From Pseudodesulfovibrio sp. zrk46 (GTDB lineage Bacteria; Desulfobacterota; Desulfovibrionia; Desulfovibrionales; Desulfovibrionaceae), in assembly GCF_012516435.1 (NCBI RefSeq), contig NZ_CP051216.1:3895501-3959500 (forward strand): DNA of 64,000 nt, given 5' to 3'. The notes beneath the pieces are model-generated. The model was not told the DNA's origin. It saw only the letters and a list, made by a program, of their open reading frames with translations, and did not search any database. The position numbers and the translations under genes were made by a program. Positions 44,076 to 52,141 of this stretch are shown here, one piece after another (positions within the stretch are counted from its first letter, which is position 1; each line of letters starts with the position of its first letter).

Positions 44076-44152
44076 TGGCAGGGGTAGAGGGATTCGAACC
44101 CCCAACATCCGGTTTTGGAGACCGGCGTTCTAGCCGTTGGAACTATACCCCT
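44076..44152 (-). tRNA. tRNA-Trp (anticodon CCA)
   Basis: A 77-base cloverleaf with acceptor AGGGGTA/TACCCCT, anticodon loop CTCCAAA holding CCA, T-loop GTTCGAATC and an encoded 3' CCA. It lies between rpmG and secE, a common position for tRNA-Trp. Confidence 0.96.
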
Positions 44153-44164
44153 GCTCTATCGAAT

Positions 44165-44314
44165 CTACTTAGTCTCTTTGTGGACAGTGTGTTTCTTGTC
44201 CCAAGGACAATACTTCTTCACTTCCAGACGACCAGTAGTATTCTTCTTATTCTTCTGCGTAGCGTAGTTCTTACGCTTGCACTCGGTGCACTGCAGTTGA
44301 ATGTTGATTCGCAT
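44165..44314 (-). CDS. rpmG: 50S ribosomal protein L33
   Basis: A 49-residue large-subunit protein. It starts [20 protein letters not shown]. The first zinc pair, Cys9 and Cys12, is present, but of the second only Cys36 remains, the other position being Asp39 (CPWDKKH). It therefore seems a partly zinc-less intermediate between C+ and C- forms. Its ribosome binding site AGGAG overlaps the tuf stop codon region, 2 bases away. Confidence 0.95.
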   Translation of the reverse strand: MRINIQLQCTECKRKNYATQKNKKNTTGRLEVKKYCPWDKKHTVHKETK

Positions 44315-44316
44315 GA

Positions 44317-45510
44317 TTACTCCTGAATCTCGGTGACAACACCGGCGCCGACGGTACGGCCACCTTCGCGGATAGCGAAGCGGAGGCCGACTTCCATAGC
44401 GATGGGTGCGATCATCTCGACATTGAAGGTGGCGTTATCGCCGGGCATAACCATCTCTACACCGTCTTCCAGGGTAACAACACCGGTAACATCGGTGGTA
44501 CGGAAGTAGAACTGCGGACGGTAACCGGAGAAGAACGGGGTGTGACGTCCACCTTCGTCCTTGGAGAGGACGTAGACCTCTGCCTTGAACTTGGTGTGCG
44601 GGTTGATGGAGCCGGGCTTAGCAGCAACCTGGCCGCGCTCAACTTCTTCACGCTTGATGCCGCGGATCAGGAGACCGACGTTGTCACCGGCCTGGCCCTG
44701 GTCGAGCAGCTTGCGGAACATCTCAACACCAGTACAGGTGGTCTTGATGGTGTCCTTGATACCGACGATTTCGATTTCTTCACCAACGGTGATGATACCG
44801 CGCTCTACACGACCGGTGATAACGGTACCACGGCCGGAGATGGAGAAAACGTCTTCCACGGGCATGAGGAACGGCATATCGATGTCGCGCTCGGGCTCGG
44901 GGATGTAGGAGTCACAGGCTTCAAGCAGATCGTAGATAGGCTTGGCTGCCGGATCGTCAGCGGATTCGCATTCCAGAGCCTTCAGAGCGGAGCCCTGGAT
45001 GACCGGAACGTCGTCGCCGGGGAATTCGTATTTGTCGAGAAGTTCGCGAACTTCCATTTCGACCAGCTCGAGGAGCTCTTCGTCATCAACCATGTCGCAC
45101 TTGTTAAGGAAGACGACCATTGCGGGGACGCCAACCTGACGAGCGAGCAGGATGTGCTCACGAGTCTGAGGCATGGGACCGTCGGTAGCGGCGCAGACGA
45201 GGATAGCACCGTCCATCTGTGCAGCACCAGTGATCATGTTCTTGATGTAGTCGGCGTGACCGGGGCAGTCTACGTGAGCGTAGTGGCGGTTAGCGGTCTC
45301 GTACTCGACGTGAGCGGTGGCGATGGTGATGCCGCGCTCTTTTTCTTCAGGAGCCTTATCGATTTCGTCGAAAGCGACGAATTCGCCGTGGCCAGCCATG
45401 TGAGCCAGCTTGGTGATGGCAGCGGTCAGAGTGGTTTTACCGTGGTCAATGTGACCAATGGTACCAACGTTAACGTGAGGCTTGCTACGTTCAAATTTAG
45501 CTTTACCCAT
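44317..45510 (-). CDS. tuf: Elongation factor Tu
   Basis: Delivers aminoacyl-tRNA to the ribosome as a GTP complex. It has 397 residues with GTP-binding motifs [23 protein letters not shown] and NKCDMVDD, and the typical C-terminus [22 protein letters not shown] precedes the ATG. It follows a Thr-Tyr-Gly tRNA cluster, just as tufB does in E. coli. It is the only tuf in the window. Confidence 0.98.
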   Translation of the reverse strand: MGKAKFERSKPHVNVGTIGHIDHGKTTLTAAITKLAHMAGHGEFVAFDEIDKAPEEKERGITIATAHVEYETANRHYAHVDCPGHADYIKNMITGAAQMDGAILVCAATDGPMPQTREHILLARQVGVPAMVVFLNKCDMVDDEELLELVEMEVRELLDKYEFPGDDVPVIQGSALKALECESADDPAAKPIYDLLEACDSYIPEPERDIDMPFLMPVEDVFSISGRGTVITGRVERGIITVGEEIEIVGIKDTIKTTCTGVEMFRKLLDQGQAGDNVGLLIRGIKREEVERGQVAAKPGSINPHTKFKAEVYVLSKDEGGRHTPFFSGYRPQFYFRTTDVTGVVTLEDGVEMVMPGDNATFNVEMIAPIAMEVGLRFAIREGGRTVGAGVVTEIQE

Positions 45511-45566
45511 TGTGATCCCCCTAACGTAAAAGTTGTGTAGGTTTGTAGTGCTCTAAAATTAACAAA

Positions 45567-45591
45567 GTCATGGATCGCGTGAATCCATGAC
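45567..45591 (-). terminator. Terminator-like hairpin between tRNA-Gly and tuf
   Basis: GTCATGGAT (45567-45575) pairs with 45583-45591 around a 7-base loop. On the minus strand it is followed by TTTGTTAATTTT, an interrupted U-run, so it may partly separate the tRNAs from tuf. Confidence 0.5.
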
Positions 45592-45696
45592 CGGGCTTGT
45601 ACCGGTAATGCGCTCCTTTTGCAAGGAGGCTTTGCCTGCTGTTCGGGACGAGCCCGTATATGTAAGGAGTATATGTGACGTCTGAGAAAGTAGAGC

Positions 45697-45772
45697 TGGA
45701 GCGGGAAACGGGACTCGAACCCGCAACCCTCAGCTTGGAAGGCTGATGCTCTACCAATTGAGCTATTCCCGC
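45697..45772 (-). tRNA. tRNA-Gly (anticodon TCC)
   Basis: A 76-base cloverleaf with acceptor GCGGGAA/TTCCCGC, anticodon loop CTTCCAA, T-loop GTTCGAGTC and encoded CCA. Third in the Thr-Tyr-Gly cluster. Confidence 0.96.
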
Positions 45773-45838
45773 TCACTCTCCGTAGTCACCAATGCCCCTC
45801 AAGGGGACATCTCCTACAGCGCGGCTTATAGAAATTTG

Positions 45839-45924
45839 TGGTGGTGGGGGGAGGATTTGAACCTCCGAAGGCGTATGCCGACAGATTTACAGTCTGTTCC
45901 CTTTGGCCACTCGGGAACCCCACC
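45839..45924 (-). tRNA. tRNA-Tyr (anticodon GTA)
   Basis: An 86-base class II tRNA with long variable arm, acceptor GGTGGGG/CCCCACC, anticodon loop CTGTAAA and encoded CCA. It lies 13 bases after tRNA-Thr. Confidence 0.96.
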
Positions 45925-45937
45925 ATTTTTTTCTTTT

Positions 45938-46013
45938 TGGAGCTGGCGATGGGACTTGAACCCGCAACCGGCTGATTACAAATCAGCTGCTCTACCAATT
46001 GAGCTACGCCAGC
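45938..46013 (-). tRNA. tRNA-Thr (anticodon TGT)
   Basis: A 76-base cloverleaf with acceptor GCTGGCG/CGCCAGC, anticodon loop TTTGTAA, T-loop GTTCAAGTC and encoded CCA. First transcribed element of the long minus-strand cluster. Confidence 0.96.
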
Positions 46014-46028
46014 GTTCCGGGAGTGAAG

Positions 46029-46057
46029 TCTTAATCCATCTTTATTTCAAAAAGCAA
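46029..46057 (-). promoter_or_regulatory. Promoter of the tRNA-tuf cluster
   Basis: On the minus strand TTGCTT (46052-46057), 17 bases, then TTAAGA (46029-46034), placing the start about 9 bases before tRNA-Thr. Upstream DNA is A/T-rich, as in strong stable-RNA promoters. Confidence 0.45.
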
Positions 46058-46469
46058 GCGTTTTTTTGACTTTTTTTCGAGACCCGCTGTTGCGGTGTTT
46101 CGGAGTCATCTTTCGCTCGAAGACGGGCTGGTTTAATGTGAAATTCGATCTCCTGTCAACCCTACAATCCTATTTTTTTGAAAAAAGTGATCTCTTCCCT
46201 ACTAGAACTCGGCAGCTACGAATCTCACCACATCAAGAAAATGGCTGTATCTCAAGCAAAACGGGCGATTATGCTATTTTCACCCTCGCTATCGACATTC
46301 TCTCACAACTCTCAATCTTTTACTGGATCATGGGCCGTTTCTTCCAAAAATCCACCATGATTTCCTTATTATTTGATACCTCAACCTCCTTCATCTGATC
46401 ATATTTTTCTTCCTCCTATCCATTTTGACCTTCAATCCGATTCATTTTTTTTATTTGTTCCCAGATTAT
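46058..46469. other. A+T-rich intergenic region without a gene
   Basis: About 410 bases between the divergent tRNA and dus promoters. No reading frame with a ribosome binding site or recognisable product is present; base composition is clearly more A+T-rich than neighbouring genes. I see no tRNA, repeat or strong hairpin in it. It may simply be upstream activating DNA for the tRNA-tuf promoter. Confidence 0.5.
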
Positions 46470-46498
46470 TTGACTCATCTATTATCTATAATTATGTG
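46470..46498 (+). promoter_or_regulatory. Promoter of dus, predicted leaderless
   Basis: TTGACT (46470-46475), 17 bases, then TATGTG (46493-46498). The start point would fall at about 46505, within three bases of the dus ATG. Confidence 0.4.
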
Positions 46499-46507
46499 CA
46501 TCGCATC

Positions 46508-47527
46508 ATGAGTACGTTTACAATTACACCCGATTCTCCGTGGCTGGCTCCTTTGGCAGGATATTCCGATCTGCCCTTCCGACTTTTATCCAAGAAATAC
46601 GGCTGCGGCGTATGCTGTTCTGAAATGGTCAGCGTCAAGGGCATGGCATTCAAGAACCATGGTACCCGCCGCCTCATTGCGACCTGTCCTGAAGATGACC
46701 CTATGGTCCTCCAGTTGTTTGGTTCTGAAGCAGAGTACTTTGAACCTGTCATGGAAAAGCTGGTTGGCATGGGATACCGCAACTACGACCTCAATTCCGG
46801 TTGCCCTGTTCGCAAGGTTCTCAAGTCTGGTAGTGGCGTCAAACTCATGGAAGATCCCGACAAACTGATTAATCTTGCCACCATTATGGTCAAAAAAGCG
46901 GCTGAACACCCTGAGGGTGGTCGTGTTGGTGTCAAATTTCGCCTCGGATTCAATAAGGGCGAAGATATATATATAGAAATAGGTAAACGCCTCCAGGACG
47001 TCGGCGTGGACTGGGTCACCCTTCACCCCCGTTATGGTAAGCAAATGTTTGCAGGTACCGCAGACTGGTCAAAACTCAAGTTGCTAAAAGAAGCCCTCGA
47101 CATCCCAGTTGTCGGCTCTGGCGACTTATTCACTGCTGAAGATGGACATCGCTGCATTGAAGAAACCGGTATCGATGCCGTCATGTTTGCCCGTGGTGCA
47201 TTATATGATCCTTCCATATTTGCCCGCTTTGTTGCACTGCGCAATGAAAAGGAACTTCCAGCTCGGGATGGCAAAGCTCTTGCCGAAATAGTTCGCGAAC
47301 ACATCCACCTCACCAGAAAGTACGAAGGGGATTCACGTTCTTTCAGAAAGATCCGTTCTATTATTCCTCGCTACGCCAAAGGTCTCAAGGGCATCCGAGC
47401 CCTTCGCGCTTCTCTATTAGAGTGTGAGGACTGGGCAGCCCTTGAGGAGGCCGCTGCAACTATCGCCGAAATGGAGGCCGCTGACGGCCTGCCCTCAGAA
47501 ACTCTCATTGACGAAATTCCGATGTAA
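46508..47527 (+). CDS. dus: tRNA-dihydrouridine synthase
   Basis: FMN-dependent enzyme reducing uridine in the D-loop of tRNAs. It has 339 residues. The TIM barrel begins WLAPLAGYSDLPFRLLSKKY; the catalytic Cys99 lies in NSGCPVRKV, followed by GSGVKLMEDP. The C-terminal helical domain binds tRNA. I start at ATG 46508, where the conserved region begins; the frame is open further upstream but into A+T-rich sequence without conservation. No Shine-Dalgarno precedes this ATG, fitting a leaderless message. Confidence 0.92.
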   Translation: MSTFTITPDSPWLAPLAGYSDLPFRLLSKKYGCGVCCSEMVSVKGMAFKNHGTRRLIATCPEDDPMVLQLFGSEAEYFEPVMEKLVGMGYRNYDLNSGCPVRKVLKSGSGVKLMEDPDKLINLATIMVKKAAEHPEGGRVGVKFRLGFNKGEDIYIEIGKRLQDVGVDWVTLHPRYGKQMFAGTADWSKLKLLKEALDIPVVGSGDLFTAEDGHRCIEETGIDAVMFARGALYDPSIFARFVALRNEKELPARDGKALAEIVREHIHLTRKYEGDSRSFRKIRSIIPRYAKGLKGIRALRASLLECEDWAALEEAAATIAEMEAADGLPSETLIDEIPM

Positions 47528-47593
47528 CGGTTACAAGATGGCGTAATCGTTCCAAACCTATTTCGTACTATTCAATAAGGACGCGGTACATTC

Positions 47594-48631
47594 ATGTCCA
47601 CTGAGACGACTGACATCCTGCTCGAGGCAGGTACCAATGAGTTGGAAATTGTCGAGTTCTACCTTGAGGAAGAACCCAAGGCAGGCGACGATATCGAACT
47701 CAACCAGGAAGATTTCGACGAAAACGGCGATACCCACAAAGCGCAACGCGCAAGTCGCAAAAGCTATTTCGGCGTCAACGTCGCCAAGGTTCTCGAGATC
47801 ATTCGCATGCCGGATGTAACCGAAATGCCGGAAGTTTCGCATGAATCTGTCCTCGGCGCATTCAATCTCCGCTCCCGCATCATTCCTTTGCTCGACCTTT
47901 CTGTCTGGCTTAAAAAGAGACGGGTAGAGAACGAACCCCCCAAGGTCATCGTTACTGAGTTCAATCAGGTAACCTCCGCCTTCATGGTCTCCGGTGTCAC
48001 CCGCATTCATCGAATTAGTTGGGAAGATGTCGAGGCACCGAACAAATATGTTTCCGCCCTCTCCAGTGATTCCATCACCGGTGTGGTCAAATTTGACAAC
48101 CGCATTGTGTTCATCCTTGACCTTGAACGTATTGTTTCTGAACTGAACCCGGAGATGCGCCTCAAGCTGGACGACAACTTTGAAGTTGGGCAGACCACAG
48201 GCTACCGAGCTCTCATCGCTGATGACTCACCGCTGATTCGTGAAATGATCCGCGACATGCTTGGCCAAGCCGGTTTCCGAGTAGAAAAGACCACCAATGG
48301 CCGAGAGTGCTGGGAACGTCTCCTGGAACTCAAGGGAATGGCTCAGCGAGAAAATTGTCCCATCACCGATTTCGTACAAGTTGTTGTTTCTGACATCGAA
48401 ATGCCCATGATGGATGGACATCACCTGACCAAGAAGATCAAAGAAGATCCTGTGTTGCGTGATCTGCCTGTGATTCTCTTCTCTTCGCTCATTACCGACA
48501 AACTCCGCCATCGCGGCGAAACAGTTGGTGCCGATGACCAGATTTCCAAACCCGAGATCACGTATCTGGCTCAACGTGCCGCCAGGCTTATTGAAGAACG
48601 CAAAGAGGAAAGCAGAAAACTTTCCAGATAG
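47594..48631 (+). CDS. cheV: CheV-type chemotaxis coupling protein (CheW plus receiver)
   Basis: Couples chemoreceptors to the CheA kinase and adapts the response. It has 345 residues: a CheW-like domain at about 15-185 (SYFGVNVAKVLEIIRMPDVT, then FNLRSRIIPLLDLSVWL), and a receiver domain from about 207, with the acidic pair in ALIADDSPLIREMIRDML, phosphoacceptor Asp267 in VVSDIEMPMMDG, and the conserved Lys in QISKPEI. No other chemotaxis gene is nearby, as often for cheV. A strong terminator follows. Confidence 0.92.
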   Translation: MSTETTDILLEAGTNELEIVEFYLEEEPKAGDDIELNQEDFDENGDTHKAQRASRKSYFGVNVAKVLEIIRMPDVTEMPEVSHESVLGAFNLRSRIIPLLDLSVWLKKRRVENEPPKVIVTEFNQVTSAFMVSGVTRIHRISWEDVEAPNKYVSALSSDSITGVVKFDNRIVFILDLERIVSELNPEMRLKLDDNFEVGQTTGYRALIADDSPLIREMIRDMLGQAGFRVEKTTNGRECWERLLELKGMAQRENCPITDFVQVVVSDIEMPMMDGHHLTKKIKEDPVLRDLPVILFSSLITDKLRHRGETVGADDQISKPEITYLAQRAARLIEERKEESRKLSR

Positions 48632-48640
48632 GCAAACAAC

Positions 48641-48690
48641 TCACCAATAAAAACGGCCACCGGATCTCCGGTGGCCGTTTTTATTGGTGA
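48641..48690. terminator. Long bidirectional terminator after cheV
   Basis: Two perfect 24-base arms (48641-48664 and 48667-48690) around a 2-base loop, containing GGCCACCGG with A- and T-runs on each side. Its distal arm contains the stop codon of the convergent gene at 48681. Confidence 0.93.
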
Positions 48691-49157
48691 GTCACTACTT
48701 TCTCATCCTCTCTGGAGATCAAATCAGCAAGCAAATGAGTTCCGCTGGCTATCAACTTCATTGGCTTCCCGCTTTCCCGAAGCGCCAGCTTACCTGCGGC
48801 AGAGTGCAAATCCACTCCTCCATTCAGCTCGCGGCAAAGCGTTGATCCATTCTTATGACCAAAAGCGACAAGAAACTCATGAGACAGCTGCATTACATGT
48901 TCTCTACGTTCACTGTCTTGGATAGATTTCGGGCCAAAGAGTGCACCGAGCACGACAATTCCCGCCGTAACAACCCCACAGACTTCTCCCGCTCCACTCA
49001 TTCCTCCAGCCAGTCCACTGGACATCCCCAGAAGCAGGCTCTTGTCCAGCCCATATGCATCAGCAAATGCACATGCGACAGCTTGGGAACAGGAGCACCC
49101 TTTGCGTGCATAGAGCATAGACTCCTCGACAACCCTTTTCGAGCATAAGACCGACAT
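48681..49157 (-). CDS. C_GCAxxG_C_C-type cysteine protein, putative redox or metal function
   Basis: A 158-residue soluble protein matching the C_GCAxxG_C_C family, whose function is not settled; its conserved cysteines suggest redox or metal chemistry. It holds GCSCSQAVACAFADAYGL (Cys pair near residue 21), then SSGLAGGMSGAGEVCGVVTA, and a further Cys in NGSTLCRELNG. GGGAGG precedes the ATG. A palindrome identical in core to that in front of the MarR gene lies over its promoter, so it is the probable target of that regulator. Its stop codon lies within the terminator arm. Confidence 0.78.
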   Translation of the reverse strand: MSVLCSKRVVEESMLYARKGCSCSQAVACAFADAYGLDKSLLLGMSSGLAGGMSGAGEVCGVVTAGIVVLGALFGPKSIQDSERREHVMQLSHEFLVAFGHKNGSTLCRELNGGVDLHSAAGKLALRESGKPMKLIASGTHLLADLISREDEKVVTHQ

Positions 49158-49175
49158 TGCATAGCCTCCCTATTG

Positions 49176-49204
49176 AGTATTTGCCTAGGCAAATAATGCG
49201 ACAA
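49176..49204 (-). promoter_or_regulatory. Promoter of the cysteine-protein gene
   Basis: On the minus strand TTGTCG (49199-49204), 17 bases, then AATACT (49176-49181). The palindrome at 49178-49195 fills the spacer and -10 region, so its occupation would block polymerase. Confidence 0.45.
49178..49195. promoter_or_regulatory. MarR-type operator, copy 1
   Basis: Perfect 18-base palindrome TATTTGCCTAGGCAAATA. Its 12-base core TTGCCTAGGCAA recurs exactly in front of the MarR gene at 49670-49681. Confidence 0.7.
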
Positions 49205-49209
49205 AAAAA

Positions 49210-49650
49210 TTATCTGCCTTCCAAATTGCCCAAGACAATCTTGAGTATCCGATTAAGAGTAGCGACGTCATTCTGATCAAGGCCTTCAAAATAGACTGCC
49301 TTCTCGCTTATGAGATCGATGAGTATTTCATCAATAAGTGCCTGCCCTGCTTCAGATACAGACACATGCTGGCAACGCCGATCCTCTGGATTAACAGTTC
49401 GGCTCACGTACCCCTGGTTGGATAATCCTTTCAGTAAGCGGGTTACATTGGGATGATCGTTGGCCGTTTTATCTACAAGATCACTTATTAATGGCTGCTC
49501 TTTCTCAGCAATTTGCAACAGCAGAACCCACTGTTCAGGAGTTATCTCCAGGTTCCGCTCTCGAAAGAATTGCGCAGCCTTAAATCGCAACAACCTTCCA
49601 ACCCGGTAAATAAGGAACCCAGCTGTTTCTTCCAATTCGTATTGAATCAT
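49210..49650 (-). CDS. MarR family transcriptional regulator
   Basis: A 146-residue MarR-type repressor with winged helix-turn-helix at about 35-105 (TPEQWVLLLQIAEKEQPLIS, DHPNVTRLLKGLSNQGYVSR, then NPEDRRCQHVSVSEAG for the wing). I start at ATG 49650, with GGAGG 8 bases upstream; a TTG at 49665 would place the ribosome binding site inside the gene. Identical palindromes lie upstream of it and of the cysteine-protein gene downstream, implying self-regulation and control of that neighbour. The wing carries one Cys (RRCQ) that might be redox-sensitive. Ligand unknown. Confidence 0.9.
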   Translation of the reverse strand: MIQYELEETAGFLIYRVGRLLRFKAAQFFRERNLEITPEQWVLLLQIAEKEQPLISDLVDKTANDHPNVTRLLKGLSNQGYVSRTVNPEDRRCQHVSVSEAGQALIDEILIDLISEKAVYFEGLDQNDVATLNRILKIVLGNLEGR

Positions 49651-49669
49651 CAAATGAACCTCCAATTAC

Positions 49670-49681
49670 TTGCCTAGGCAA
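49670..49681. promoter_or_regulatory. MarR-type operator, copy 2
   Basis: Perfect 12-base palindrome TTGCCTAGGCAA just upstream of the MarR ribosome binding site and directly after a GATAAT (minus strand, 49684-49689) that could be its -10 box. Confidence 0.65.
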
Positions 49682-49720
49682 TCATTATCTCGGCAACTTG
49701 TCAAGGTCGTCCAAAGAAAA

Positions 49721-49754
49721 GCCCACTCAAACCTCGCAATGAGGCTGAGTGGGC
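49721..49754 (-). terminator. Terminator of hypD-hypE
   Basis: GCCCACTCA (49721-49729) pairs with 49746-49754, with a weaker inner pairing of ACCTC and GAGG. On the minus strand TTTTC follows. Confidence 0.75.
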
Positions 49755-49780
49755 AAAATTAGTCGTTTTTTACTAGATAA

Positions 49781-50785
49781 TTAGCAGATGCGCGGCAACT
49801 GCTCGCCTTCCAGCATGTTAAGGAGGCGCTTGCCGCCCAACGGAGTTTCGAGCACGACCTTGCCGGGGTTGGCATCGGTCATAGTGCCAATCTGACAGGC
49901 ATCCTTACCCAATGGATCATTACGCATAATCTCCAGAGCCTTGTCTGCGTGTTCCTGAGGCAGAATGCAAAGGAACTTGCCTTCGTTGGCAAGGTACAGC
50001 GGATCCAGGCCGAGGATAGAACAACCGCCCTTTACCTCTGGACGAATGGGCATGGAGTTCTCAACGAGTTCACAGCAGACATTGGAACTGGTGGTGATTT
50101 CGTTGAGAGTCGTCGCCAGACCTCCGCGGGTGGGATCGCGCAGCACATGCACCTCAGGCAATTCCTGCACCAATTTGACCAGCAAATGGTTAAGGGACGC
50201 AGAATCTGATTCAACCTTGGCCTCAAAATCAAGCCCCTCTCGGGTGCCAAGAATGGTCAGGCCATGGTCGCCGATGGTACCGGAAATAAGCACAGCGTCA
50301 CCGGGTTTGGCGGCATCACCACTGGGTGCTGGGTCTACGATGATATCACCGATACCGGTGGTATTGATGAAGATCTTGTCTACCGCGCCCTTGGGAACAA
50401 CCTTGGTATCACCGGAGACAATGGTGACGCCTGCATGCCTGGCAGCCTCACCCATGGCTTTGACGATCTGCTCCAGATCATCCATGGGCAGTCCCTCTTC
50501 GAGGATATAGGCGCAGGTAATGTGACGCGGAATAGCGCCCATCATTGCAACATCGTTTACCGTGCCGTGAACGGCCAGAGAACCAATATTACCACCAGGG
50601 AAGAAGATGGGATCCACCACGAAGGAATCGGTGGACATGGCCAAACGTCCGGTCATGGCCAGCTCTGCCGCATCATTAAGACGGTTGAGCTCGTCATTCC
50701 CCAGATGTTCCAGAAAGAGATCGGAAATCAGACGCTGGGAAGCGCGTCCACCACTACCATAATCGAGAAGAACCTTATCGCTCAT
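49781..50785 (-). CDS. hypE: Hydrogenase maturation protein HypE
   Basis: Makes the thiocyanate that becomes the cyanide ligands of [NiFe]-hydrogenase: HypF carbamoylates its C-terminal cysteine and HypE dehydrates it with ATP. It has 334 residues with the LLDYGSGGRASQRLI start, the ATP-binding VSGDTKVV and DPTRGGLATTLNEI motifs, and the required C-terminal PRIC tail (Cys334). It begins 2 bases after hypD. The other maturation genes (hypA, B, C, F) are not in the window. Confidence 0.96.
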   Translation of the reverse strand: MSDKVLLDYGSGGRASQRLISDLFLEHLGNDELNRLNDAAELAMTGRLAMSTDSFVVDPIFFPGGNIGSLAVHGTVNDVAMMGAIPRHITCAYILEEGLPMDDLEQIVKAMGEAARHAGVTIVSGDTKVVPKGAVDKIFINTTGIGDIIVDPAPSGDAAKPGDAVLISGTIGDHGLTILGTREGLDFEAKVESDSASLNHLLVKLVQELPEVHVLRDPTRGGLATTLNEITTSSNVCCELVENSMPIRPEVKGGCSILGLDPLYLANEGKFLCILPQEHADKALEIMRNDPLGKDACQIGTMTDANPGKVVLETPLGGKRLLNMLEGEQLPRIC

Positions 50786-50787
50786 GC

Positions 50788-51882
50788 TTAATCCAACTTA
50801 TATTTGTAATAGGCTGCACAGCTGCCTTCAGTGGACACCATGCAAGGACCAACAGGATTGGCAGGGGTACACGCCTTCTTGAACAGCGGGCACTGGTCAG
50901 GCTGTTTGATACCCTTGAGGATGTCACCACACTTGCAACCGGGCAATGCTGGGCCTTCCTCAATTGTAATGCCGAATTCCTTTTTGGCGTCGAACTGATC
51001 CCATTCAGGACGAATTTCCAGCCCCGAACCCGGGATTTCACCGATACCGCGCCACAAAGCATCAACGGGCTCAAAGACCTCGTACATGACTTCACGCGCC
51101 TTGGCATTGCCGGTGTCGCTGACGATGCGGGTATAGTTGTTGGCTACGTGCGCCTCGCCCTTGTTGCGCCATTCGATCATCTGATTCAAAGACTGAAGAA
51201 TATCCAGTGGCTCGAACCCGGCCACAACAGCAGACTTTCCATATTTTTCGGCAATAAACTTGTAGGGCTCGATACCAATAATGGCAGAGACGTGCCCAGG
51301 AAGAATGAAACCATCAATGGAGGTCATGGAATCAGTGAGTAATGCCTCCAGCGCCGTAGGCACGGTCTTGTGGAAACAGAGAACACGCAGGTTGGTAATG
51401 CCCTGCTGACGTGCCATCTTCATGGTTCCGGCAATTGTCGGAGCCGTGGTTTCAAAACCGACGCCGATGAAGACGACGATATCGTCAGGATTTTCCTTGG
51501 CGAGTTTGAGAGTATCAAAGGGAGAATAGACCACTTTGATACGTGCGCCGTCAGCCTGTGCCTTTTTCAAGTTGCGGCTGTTATGACCGGGCACGCGCAT
51601 CAGGTCACCGAAAGTGGCCAGAATAACGTTGTCTTTCTCAGCCAGATCCAGGAAGGCGTTGACTTCAGACTCATGAGTCACACACACCGGGCAGCCCGGA
51701 CCGCTCAAGTGAACCACCTCTTCAGGCAGCAGGGAGCGCAGGCCGCTCTGGAAAATGGCCACAGTATGGGTACCACAAACCTCCATGAAACGGAGTTCTC
51801 CGTCCAGTTCGGAGCGCATCTTGTCGAGTATCTTTCTGCAGAGTTCCGGGTCGCGGAACTTTTCCAACAATTCAAAGCTCAA
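50788..51882 (-). CDS. hypD: Hydrogenase maturation protein HypD
   Basis: Iron-sulfur scaffold that, with HypC, assembles the Fe(CN)2CO unit of [NiFe]-hydrogenase. It has 364 residues. Conserved motifs are FMEVCGTHTVAIFQSGL with the iron-binding Cys, GPGCPVCVT, GFETTAPTIAG, and the C-terminal cluster cysteines in GCKCGDILKG, DQCPLF and KACTPANPVGPC. It appears to start at TTG 51882, with GAGG 8 bases upstream; no ATG is in reach. It is divergent from the DUF134/NifX module. Confidence 0.95.
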   Translation of the reverse strand: MSFELLEKFRDPELCRKILDKMRSELDGELRFMEVCGTHTVAIFQSGLRSLLPEEVVHLSGPGCPVCVTHESEVNAFLDLAEKDNVILATFGDLMRVPGHNSRNLKKAQADGARIKVVYSPFDTLKLAKENPDDIVVFIGVGFETTAPTIAGTMKMARQQGITNLRVLCFHKTVPTALEALLTDSMTSIDGFILPGHVSAIIGIEPYKFIAEKYGKSAVVAGFEPLDILQSLNQMIEWRNKGEAHVANNYTRIVSDTGNAKAREVMYEVFEPVDALWRGIGEIPGSGLEIRPEWDQFDAKKEFGITIEEGPALPGCKCGDILKGIKQPDQCPLFKKACTPANPVGPCMVSTEGSCAAYYKYKLD

Positions 51883-52087
51883 ATCAGCATCCTCGCGTTC
51901 AGTTGCACATCCCCTTTTTCAGGGTCAGCAACTTCCATATACCTAATACAGTCGCTGGGCAAACAAAATCCCTGATTAAGTGGCTGATCATACAATCAAT
52001 TCCAACTTTTTTTGAATTATACCGATTCGGGAAGTCTAATCCTTCCAGATATATCTCTTCTATTCCCTACCTTTGCACTCTTTTATC

Positions 52088-52105
52088 TATGAACATATGT
52101 TCATA
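52088..52105. promoter_or_regulatory. Palindromic operator 1 upstream of the DUF134/NifX operon
   Basis: Perfect 18-base palindrome TATGAACATATGTTCATA, 7 bases upstream of the -35 box. Its core TGAACATATGTTCA differs at one base from operator 2. The two centres are 55 bases apart, about five helical turns. Confidence 0.65.
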
Positions 52106-52111
52106 TTTATC

Positions 52112-52139
52112 TTGACTTCAACCTTCATGGGCATATCAT
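52112..52139 (+). promoter_or_regulatory. Promoter of the DUF134/NifX-MinD operon
   Basis: TTGACT (52112-52117), 16 bases, then TATCAT (52134-52139), a sigma-70-type promoter. Transcription would start near 52146, inside operator 2. No sigma-54 -24/-12 pattern is seen. Confidence 0.6.
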
Positions 52140-52141
52140 TA

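Noticed and set aside
46373..46507. Upstream extension of dus to ATG 46373
   Set aside because: The extra residues are Phe/Ser/Pro-rich, match no Dus protein, and a promoter lies inside this stretch.
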